Source: an uncultured Bacteroides sp.
Lineage (GTDB): Bacteria > Bacteroidota > Bacteroidia > Bacteroidales > Bacteroidaceae
NCBI GenBank assembly: GCA_900755095.1
Contig: CAAEFE010000034.1
Span: forward strand, 1-7,547
Length of the DNA stretch: 7,547 nucleotides
Direction: 5' to 3'
The notes below the pieces were generated by a model. That model worked only from the letters and a program-made list of their open reading frames with translations. It searched no databases and was not told where the DNA came from. Of this stretch, positions 1 to 5,580 are shown piece by piece. Each line of letters starts with the position of its first letter. The stretch's first letter is position 1. The position numbers were made by a program, and so were the translations under genes.

Positions 1-32
1 ATATACGAAATCTGCAAAGTCTTTGCAGAACT
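1..32 (-). repeat. Recombination site copy 1 (inverted relative to copies 2 and 3)
   Basis: Read on the minus strand, these 32 bases are identical to 7449-7480 and differ from 2726-2757 at one base only (T instead of C at the Tyr codon, silent). The core at 11-29 is a perfect inverted repeat of 9-bp arms around one base (TCTGCAAAG, one base, CTTTGCAGA). The repeat may continue past the left edge. It lies in opposite orientation to the other two copies, the arrangement that gives inversion rather than deletion. That it is the crossover site is an inference from its position and identity. Confidence 0.85.
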
Positions 33-233
33 TGGTACATTCGACAAATTAAAATTACCATCTACATCTGTGATTGTACCCAGAGTGGTACCTTTTACCA
101 ACACAGAAGCGCCAACAACTGGCTGCCCGTCTTCTTCAGAAATCACAACGCCTGTGACCTTTTGAGTCTGGGCAGTTACTAGGCCTATGCCCACAAAAAG
201 GCATGCCAATAACAGCATTAATTTTCTTTTCAT
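1..233 (-). CDS. Expressed 5' head of a SusC/RagA-type TonB-dependent transporter (partial)
   Basis: This is the first 77 codons of an outer-membrane TonB-dependent transporter of the SusC family, which imports glycans or similar nutrients together with a SusD lipoprotein. The ATG is at 233-231, behind a purine-rich AAGAGAGA. Residues 1-21 form a Sec signal peptide: basic MKRK, a hydrophobic core, then cleavage probably after TA in LVTA/Q. From about residue 25 the sequence is a carboxypeptidase-regulatory-like beta-sandwich domain (VTGVVISEEDGQPVVGASV, then TDVDGNF), the usual N-terminal extension of SusC proteins. There is no STN domain, so sigma/anti-sigma signalling through this receptor is not expected. 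The frame is open to the left edge and ends in SSAKTLQISY, which lies exactly on the 32-bp repeat shared with the two headless susC genes. It is the only one of the three with a start codon, signal peptide and promoter, so I infer its left-hand body is the transporter currently switched on. Confidence 0.9.
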   Translation of the reverse strand, partial: MKRKLMLLLACLFVGIGLVTAQTQKVTGVVISEEDGQPVVGASVLVKGTTLGTITDVDGNFNLSNVPSSAKTLQISY

Positions 234-288
234 AAATTCTCTCTTAAAGTTTAACTTTACATTATTTGTATCTTTACTCTAACAATTT

Positions 289-349
289 GCAAATATATTA
301 ATAAAACTGAAACTAGCAATTATATTAATAAAAAAAGGTTGCAAATATA
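289..349. repeat. Imperfect tandem promoter-like repeats
   Basis: An 18-bp unit at 289-306 recurs at 316-333 with a single mismatch (17 of 18, period 27 bp). A shorter third copy of its start (GCAAATATAA) is at 341-350. Units 1 and 3 each contain a full minus-strand match to TAnnTTTG (297-290 and 349-342). Unit 3 lacks a well-spaced -33 element, so only the first looks like a good promoter. The repeats could be duplicated promoter elements or binding sites for a regulator; the bases alone do not decide. Confidence 0.5.
290..320 (-). promoter_or_regulatory. Bacteroides-type promoter of the expressed susC head
   Basis: On the minus strand, TATATTTG at 297-290 matches the Bacteroides -7 consensus TAnnTTTG fully. 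ATTG at 320-317 matches three of four bases of the -33 element TTTG. The gap is 19 bp, within the usual 19-21. Transcription would start near 283, leaving a leader of about 50 nt before the ATG at 233. The promoter lies inside the invertible segment, so it would move with the signal-peptide head. Confidence 0.6.
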
Positions 350-682
350 ACATTTTGTTATTTTACAAGCTGTATTTATGCCGATAAGCATATTTTTTTC
401 AACCAAAAGCTTTGATTGCTAAAACAGCAATTGACACTTTGCATAAGCAAAATGCCTCTTTTAATATTTCTTTTACTCGTTTTTAGTCATAAAACACCTT
501 TAAAAGCCATTCTTTTTGCTTTTTTCGTGAAAAAGCGAATAAAAAAGTGGCATTTAATTTAAAGTTTTGTGAATACCAAGTGATTTGAAGATTTATTTTT
601 TAGAGATATTAATGCTTATTCGCCTCTGATATAGCACAGAATTACGTCTAATTTGTTCTATTATTAATTAAAAAATGAAAGT

Positions 683-1855
683 ATGGAAAAGATCAGTTAC
701 AACCTTGTGTTTAACAGAAAGAAGAGATTGAATAAAAGAGGAATGGCATTAGTTCAGGTAGAAGCCTATCTGAACAGGAAAAAGATGTATTTCTCCACCA
801 AAATATATCTCAAACCGGAACAGTGGGATGCCAAACGAAAAATGGTGAAGAATCATCCTAATGCGAATGTTTTGAATCGTATGTTATATGAAAATATAGC
901 AGCTATTGAGCAAACAGAACTTGGACTATGGCAACAGGGAAAGTCCATATCGTTAGATTTATTAAAAAATTCTATTGATAAACCTCTAAGCAATGGAAGG
1001 TCGTTTTTGACTTTTTTTAAAGAGGAGATAGCCAATTCTTCTTTGAAAGAAAGTACCCGTCAAAATCACCTTTCCACGCTTGAATTACTTCAGGAGTTCA
1101 AGAAAGAGGTATTATTTACCGATTTGACATTTGAGTTTGTGTCTTCATTTGATAATTACCTGCAATCTAAAGGTTATCACCTTAATACTATTGCCAAGCA
1201 CATGAAGCATCTGAAACGATATATTAATGTTGCAATAAATAAGGAGTATATGGATATACAGAAGTATGCCTTTAGAAAATATAAAATTAAAAGTATAGAA
1301 GGAAGCCATACACACTTAGCTCCGGAAGAGTTACACAAATTTGAGAATTTGCAGCTGACTGGAAGATATACGAGACTGCAAAAAACAAAAGATGCTTTTT
1401 TATTTTGCTGTTATGCTGGATTACGATATTCTGATTTCACTAATCTGACCTCTGCAAATATTGTTGAGTTCCATCAGGAGACTTGGATAATATACAAATC
1501 TGTCAAAACAGGTATGGAGGTACGCCTTCCTTTATATTTATTATTTGAGGGTAAAGGAATCCAGATATTGCAACGCTATAAAGATGACCTCAATAGTTTT
1601 TTCAAGTTGAAAGACAATTCTAATATTAATAAGGAATTAAACATATTGGCAGGCTTGGCTAAAATTGATAAACGTGTATCGTTTCACACCGCCCGTCATA
1701 CAAATGCTACCTTATTATTATATAATGGTGCCAATATAACTACTGTACAAAAACTGTTAGGACATAAAAGTGTAAAGACCACGCAGGTATATGCGAATAT
1801 AATGGATATTACAGTGGTGCGTGATCTTGAGAAAACTGCCTCATCAAAAAAATAA
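683..1855 (+). CDS. Tyrosine site-specific recombinase, probable SusC-shufflon invertase
   Basis: A 390-residue tyrosine recombinase with the three-part plan usual in Bacteroidales. It has an N-terminal Arm-DNA-binding domain (about 5-90, with a basic start), a helical core-binding SAM-like domain (about 105-205) and a C-terminal catalytic domain (about 215-385). The catalytic set is complete: Arg248 in AGLRYSD, Lys275 in VKTG, His335 and Arg338 in HTARH, His361 in LLGHKS and nucleophile Tyr370 in QVYANI. It should therefore be an active strand-exchange enzyme in the cytoplasm. The start at 683 is the first ATG in frame; another ATG at 675 is in a different frame. It lies between repeat copies 1 and 2, so it would itself flip with the promoter segment. 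Recombinases of this family next to susC genes invert SusC/SusD loci in Bacteroides fragilis; the same role here is inferred from position. It could instead be a mobile-element integrase, but no other element genes are present. Confidence 0.93.
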   Translation: MEKISYNLVFNRKKRLNKRGMALVQVEAYLNRKKMYFSTKIYLKPEQWDAKRKMVKNHPNANVLNRMLYENIAAIEQTELGLWQQGKSISLDLLKNSIDKPLSNGRSFLTFFKEEIANSSLKESTRQNHLSTLELLQEFKKEVLFTDLTFEFVSSFDNYLQSKGYHLNTIAKHMKHLKRYINVAINKEYMDIQKYAFRKYKIKSIEGSHTHLAPEELHKFENLQLTGRYTRLQKTKDAFLFCCYAGLRYSDFTNLTSANIVEFHQETWIIYKSVKTGMEVRLPLYLLFEGKGIQILQRYKDDLNSFFKLKDNSNINKELNILAGLAKIDKRVSFHTARHTNATLLLYNGANITTVQKLLGHKSVKTTQVYANIMDITVVRDLEKTASSKK

Positions 1856-2032
1856 TAATAAGCACAAAAACTAAACGAAAGTGTTCTGTTTTTAAGATTT
1901 GGTTATAGAAATGGAAGGTATAATTTTCTCTAATAGAAGAAAGTGTGTATAATTAAATGAAAGAATATGCAATATAAGTTCCGAAAACGCATATATATAA
2001 TCTAAAGATACATCATAATTACGAATATTATC

Positions 2033-2079
2033 ACTCGTCCCATTTAAAGGAATAAAGCGTTCCTTTAAAAGGAACGAGT
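2033..2079. repeat. Large interrupted palindrome / stem-loop
   Basis: The inner arms TTTAAAGGAA (2043-2052) and TTCCTTTAAA (2060-2069) pair perfectly around a 7-nt loop. The outer arms ACTCGTCC (2033-2040) and GG-ACGAGT (2071-2079, with a one-base bulge) extend the stem to about 18 pairs. An alternative 9-1-9 palindrome (CGTTCCTTT, A, AAAGGAACG) covers 2058-2076. The 12-mer CTTTAAAAGGAA at 2063-2074 recurs at 2107-2118. There is no T-run after the stem, so it is not a classical terminator. It could be a structured RNA, a protein-binding site or a remnant. Confidence 0.6.
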
Positions 2080-2152
2080 CATTGGTCGTAGAGAAGCCCT
2101 TGCTTTCTTTAAAAGGAAAGGATTAAAAGCTAATTTATAAACTTGACAGCCT

Positions 2153-2515
2153 CTAATAGCTATTAAAATCCGGCATTTGGGGTTCTTTCATTTTAGCATC
2201 AGATAAATGATAAATACCTCTTTTTGCATAATTAGATGTAATTACACAATCTCTTTGATACAGAAAAAGCATATAACCATCCAATATAAATATTCATCAA
2301 TCATATTCTCTGCGATTTTGGAGGATATTTGAATCCACCCCTGCATATTTTAAAATATACAGTAATAAAATATGCATTTTTTCATCTGGAGTTTTTCTTT
2401 TTCTTAGATTACCATTTGCTAATGAATATATTATTATAGTCAATAATTATTGGATATAATTTAGAACAAGAAAACCATCTTCAACAGTTAAGATGGAAAT
2501 AAGTTTTAGCTTATA
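2153..2515 (-). pseudogene. Probable decayed minus-strand reading frame, function unknown
   Basis: One minus-strand frame reads protein-like for about 120 codons, broken only by a TAA at 2449-2447 and tandem TGA TGA at 2299-2294. The pieces are 22 codons (2515-2450, containing LTVEDGFLVLNY), 49 codons (2446-2300, containing GNLRKRKTPDEK and LKYAGVDSNILQNRREYD), and a last piece ending at the TAG at 2155-2153. That last piece contains a 39-residue open frame from an ATG at 2272 (RDCVITSNYAKRGIYHLSDA). All three pieces share the same frame and the composition looks like real protein. I do not recognise a family. In DNA this rich in AT such runs could still be chance, so the call is tentative. 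The 39-residue piece alone could be a small intact gene. Confidence 0.28.
2342..2382 (+). terminator. Possible intrinsic terminator downstream of the recombinase
   Basis: Arms TGCATATTTT (2342-2351) and AAAATATGCA (2367-2376) pair perfectly over 10 bp around a 15-nt loop and are followed directly by six T residues (2377-2382). The stem is AT-rich and therefore weak, and it lies almost 490 bp after the recombinase stop. It also overlaps the possible decayed frame on the other strand. It could stop read-through from the recombinase into the silent susC. Confidence 0.35.
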
Positions 2516-2534
2516 TCATATAAGATAAGAACTT
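2475..2534. repeat. Two adjacent hairpins upstream of the silent susC
   Basis: CCATCTT (2475-2481) pairs with AAGATGG (2490-2496) around an 8-nt loop. Immediately after, CTTATAT and ATATAAG form a perfect 7-1-7 palindrome at 2510-2524, flanked by AAGTT (2501-2505) and AACTT (2530-2534), which can extend the stem with internal loops. Neither is followed by a T-run. Their function is unknown. Confidence 0.45.
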
Positions 2535-2725
2535 AAATAATTAATTAATAGATGGTTATGCCCTATTTTTGATAGAAATCTGGTATCATAAATCAGTAAA
2601 CTAATATGTTTGGTAGGTGCTTAATATATTGATAATCTGCATAATAACTACAACAAAAAAATTATTTCCAAAGGAAAGTAAACATCATATATGTTGTTAG
2701 TAATCAACATATTATAGTTGTATTT

Positions 2726-2757
2726 AGTTCTGCAAAGACTTTGCAGATTTCGTACAT
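2726..2757 (+). repeat. Recombination site copy 2, at the 5' edge of silent susC
   Basis: These 32 bases match copies 1 and 3 except for one silent change at 2755. Identity with copy 3 extends upstream to 2721 (34 bp exact, 2721-2754, against 7444-7477). The 9-1-9 palindromic core is at 2729-2747. The upstream TATTTAG is non-coding here, while copy 1 has coding sequence at the same place, so identity with copy 1 stops at base 2726. This is the pattern expected at a crossover boundary. Confidence 0.88.
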
Positions 2758-5560
2758 CGGTATGCAGACGCAGGAAGTGGCGATAAAGCTCAATTTGCGA
2801 GTGGTTCTCAAATCTGATGCACAGCTAATAGATGAGGTTGTGGTAACCGGATATGGGGTAACTAAAAAAGCGGCATTTACGGGATCTGCCCAAACGGTGG
2901 ATAACAAGGACTTGATGAAAAAAACAGATGCAAACTTTATGAAGTCTTTGGAAGGATCAGTAGCTGGTTTACAAGTAAATAGCTTGACTGGACAACCTGG
3001 TGCATATGCTTCTACTACTATTCGTGGGGTTGGTTCAATGAACTCTGGAACCGAGCCTTTATACGTAATTGATGGTATTGCCATTTACACAGACAAAATG
3101 GGGGCTTATAACAAAGCCGGGACAGGGGATATGGCGGCAAGTCCGATGGCTAATATCAATCCTAACGACATTGAGTCCATCACAGTTTTGAAAGATGCTA
3201 CAGCTACAGCTATTTATGGAGCTCGTGCAGCGAATGGAGTAATTGTAGTTACTACTAAAAAAGGTAGTCTGGGAAAAGCGCGTTTTAATGTGAATGCAAA
3301 AGTCGGAACTAGTTTTGTAGGTAAGATAGATCATAATTATCGTACGACAAATCTGGATAAATACAAAGAGATCTGGACCGAAGGACTAACAAATGCAGGA
3401 TATGACGGTGAGGATGGCATGACTTCTGCTGAATGGCTGAATGCCTATGTTATGGATTGGTATAATGTGGACTTGACGCAAAATATCAAGAGTGTGGATT
3501 GGCTGAAGGAGATTCTGCAAAATGGTTTTTCACAAGAATATGATATCAGTGCTCAAGGTGGGAATGAAAATTTGCGCTATTATATTAGTGGAGGATATTT
3601 TCAGAACACAGGTATCGTCATCGGAACTGGAATGAAACGCTATAGCGGACGTATTAGTTTAGATGGAAAAAGCGGGCGGATAGGATATGGACTTTCTGTG
3701 AATGGAGCACTCTCCGATATAAACAACACTATGACTGAAAGCCAATATACTAATCCTATTGTAGCAGTATATGACATCCGTCCGTTTGAACAGGTGCGCA
3801 ATGAAGACGGAACATATAATACAAATGTTAATTATAATCCTGTAGCTATTAACGATAAAGAAAAAGGTGATAAACGCAATCAAAAGCAGATTACATTGGT
3901 TGTGAATCCATATTTTACTTATAATATTATTGATGGCTTAACATGGAAGACAAATGCAGGATTGAGCTTGATTGACTTGGACGAGTTCTTTTACAGTTCA
4001 ATTTATAATCCTCAATATTCCGGTAGTGGTATGCTTGGTCAAAGAAACCAGGAAAGAGCAACAACCTTGACCATTACCAATACCGTAAACTTCAACCGCA
4101 CTTTCAAAGACATGCATCATTTGAATGTGTTGTTGGGACAAGAAGCACAGAAAATATCTTATAGAACAATTTATGCAGCTGCCAGTGGATATCCTAGTGA
4201 TGCTGTTTTTGAATTGGACAATGCTTCCAAGCCAACAGGGGCGGGATCTTCAACCAAAGCAAGCACTCTTTCTTCATTCTTTATGAATGCAGAATATAAC
4301 TTGAATGATAAATATTATCTGTCAGGCAGTTTCCGTTATGACGGCTCGTCAAGATTTGGTGTAAACAACAAATGGGCTCCTTTTTGGTCTATAGGAGCAA
4401 AATACCGAATCTCTAACGAAAGCTTTATGGAAAATACCAAAAATTGGTTGACAGATTTGACTATCAGAGGTAGTTATGGAACTGTAGGTAACCAGGATAT
4501 TGGTTATTATGCAGCAATGGGATTGTATAATTATGGATATTCTTATAATGGCAAACCTGGAGCTATTCCTTACCAAATAGCCAATCCGGATCTTAAATGG
4601 GAGACTGTTGCGAAAGCCGATATCGGTATCCATGCTGTTTTCTTCGAAAGACTGACACTCGAAGTGGACTATTATAACCAACGGACAAAAGATATGATAT
4701 TTGATGTACCACTTTCTTACACAACTGGATTCGGATCTATCCTGAAAAATGTAGGTGAGATGGAAAACAAAGGTATAGAATTCTTAATTAACGCTAACGT
4801 ACTTAGAAATAAAGATTTCAGTTGGGATGTTCGTTTCACTGGTACGGCAAATAAAAATAAAATCATAAAACTTGCCACGGAAAAACCAATTGAGAATACT
4901 CTAACTATCAGAAAAGTTGGTGAAGCGTATAATACGTTCTATATGCCAGAATATGCAGGAGTGGATCCTGAAACAGGAGAAGCAATGTGGTATAAAGGAC
5001 AAGAAGGGGATGAGAAAACAAAAAATGTAAATGAGGCCGGTCAGCGAATTGTAGGTTCTGCCGATCCTAAATTTTATGGTGGCTTTGGAATGAATTTCAA
5101 ATACAAAGGTTTTGACTTCTCTTTTGATACCAGTTTCACCTTGGGAAATAAAGTATATAACTCCGGATTTGCATTTGATATGCAGGTTGGACATTATTTC
5201 TTAGGCCCGGTATCTAACTACGTTTATGACAACCGCTGGCAAAAGCCGGGAGATATAACCGACGTACCCAAATTTGTAGCTGGAGACAACTCGGGAGCAG
5301 AAACTAATTCCAGCCGTTTCTTAATGAATGGTTCTTATTTAAGAATGAAATCCATGGTTTTAGGATATACTCTTCCGAAGAACCTTATGAATAAGGTGGC
5401 TATTGACAATTTAAGAGTTTATATCTCTGCTGACAATTTGTTCACTATCACTGCTAAAGATTTTATAGGATTTGATCCACAAACCAGATCTACCGGTATG
5501 CAGTCTTGGGCATATCCTGTACCTAGAAATATCATGTTCGGTCTTAATCTTAGCTTCTAA
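2741..5560 (+). CDS. Silent, headless SusC/RagA-type TonB-dependent transporter
   Basis: This is the body of an outer-membrane TonB-dependent transporter lacking its own signal peptide and the first part of its N-terminal domain. The frame is open from about 2648 but has no ATG before 2762; TTG at 2741 is only a nominal start, and the codons at 2726-2740 already encode SSAKT of the shared repeat. Counting from the TTG, residues 2-28 finish the carboxypeptidase-like domain. DEVVVTGYG at 31-39 is the TonB-box region. The plug runs to about 177, with the typical SusC stretch ATAIYGARAANGVIVVTTKKG near 153-175 (signature residues YGARAANG). The rest is the beta-barrel, ending in a C-terminal Phe (FGLNLSF), the usual barrel-assembly signal. 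Fused at the repeat to the head at 233-1 it would make 1011 residues. It is followed 20 bp later by its SusD partner. I infer it is OFF in this orientation and switched on by inversion. The substrate cannot be told. Confidence 0.92.
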   Translation: MQISYIGMQTQEVAIKLNLRVVLKSDAQLIDEVVVTGYGVTKKAAFTGSAQTVDNKDLMKKTDANFMKSLEGSVAGLQVNSLTGQPGAYASTTIRGVGSMNSGTEPLYVIDGIAIYTDKMGAYNKAGTGDMAASPMANINPNDIESITVLKDATATAIYGARAANGVIVVTTKKGSLGKARFNVNAKVGTSFVGKIDHNYRTTNLDKYKEIWTEGLTNAGYDGEDGMTSAEWLNAYVMDWYNVDLTQNIKSVDWLKEILQNGFSQEYDISAQGGNENLRYYISGGYFQNTGIVIGTGMKRYSGRISLDGKSGRIGYGLSVNGALSDINNTMTESQYTNPIVAVYDIRPFEQVRNEDGTYNTNVNYNPVAINDKEKGDKRNQKQITLVVNPYFTYNIIDGLTWKTNAGLSLIDLDEFFYSSIYNPQYSGSGMLGQRNQERATTLTITNTVNFNRTFKDMHHLNVLLGQEAQKISYRTIYAAASGYPSDAVFELDNASKPTGAGSSTKASTLSSFFMNAEYNLNDKYYLSGSFRYDGSSRFGVNNKWAPFWSIGAKYRISNESFMENTKNWLTDLTIRGSYGTVGNQDIGYYAAMGLYNYGYSYNGKPGAIPYQIANPDLKWETVAKADIGIHAVFFERLTLEVDYYNQRTKDMIFDVPLSYTTGFGSILKNVGEMENKGIEFLINANVLRNKDFSWDVRFTGTANKNKIIKLATEKPIENTLTIRKVGEAYNTFYMPEYAGVDPETGEAMWYKGQEGDEKTKNVNEAGQRIVGSADPKFYGGFGMNFKYKGFDFSFDTSFTLGNKVYNSGFAFDMQVGHYFLGPVSNYVYDNRWQKPGDITDVPKFVAGDNSGAETNSSRFLMNGSYLRMKSMVLGYTLPKNLMNKVAIDNLRVYISADNLFTITAKDFIGFDPQTRSTGMQSWAYPVPRNIMFGLNLSF

Positions 5561-5580
5561 AAAAATAACTTTAGAAATTT

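Larger units (their letters stand above)
234..682. other. Divergent spacer between susC head and recombinase
   Basis: This AT-rich 449-bp stretch contains no convincing reading frame. The susC promoter lies in its left third. On the recombinase side I found no full Bacteroides promoter: the nearest -7-like sequence is CTAATTTG at 648-655, one base short of the consensus spacing and without a clear -33 partner. A small hairpin (GCTTTTT at 518-524 with AAAAAGC at 530-536) sits in the middle, between two divergent genes, where a terminator would have no evident job. Confidence 0.6.
1856..2725. other. Gene-poor 870-bp spacer with several inverted repeats
   Basis: No intact gene is visible between the recombinase stop and repeat copy 2. 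The stretch holds inverted repeats at 2033-2079, 2342-2376, 2475-2496, 2501-2534 and 2689-2712, and a minus-strand reading frame (2515-2153) broken by three stops. Being inside the putative invertible segment, it would always lie between the recombinase 3' end and whichever susC body is silent at that end. This position suits an insulator against read-through, though that is inference. Confidence 0.5.

Noticed and set aside
518..536. Hairpin GCTTTTT / AAAAAGC between the divergent genes
   Set aside because: Seven mostly A:T pairs in an AT-rich spacer upstream of both genes. A terminator has no purpose there and the stem is weak.
648..655. CTAATTTG as a -7 box for the recombinase
   Set aside because: One base short of TAnnTTTG and without a TTTG or TTG at the right distance upstream.
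640..655. Shared AATTACGTC-A-TTTG string with 7270-7285 (14 of 16)
   Set aside because: Short, AT-rich, differently placed relative to genes and with no extended similarity; probably chance.
683..1855. Recombinase as the integrase of a conjugative transposon or prophage
   Set aside because: No transfer, mobilisation or phage genes and no tRNA gene or att-like site apart from the susC repeats are visible; the shufflon role explains the context better.
1866..1893. AAAAAC / GTTTTT hairpin just after the recombinase as its terminator
   Set aside because: Only six mostly A:T pairs around a 16-nt loop; not credible as a terminator.
2564..2571. TATTTTTG, a full TAnnTTTG match upstream of the silent susC
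   Set aside because: No -33 TTTG or TTG at 19-21 bp upstream, and the downstream gene lacks a start codon. Such matches are common by chance in DNA of this composition.
2704..3334. Minus-strand open frames over the silent susC (126 and 91 codons)
   Set aside because: They are shadows of the SusC frame: the real SusC protein is evident on the plus strand, and these have no recognisable domains.
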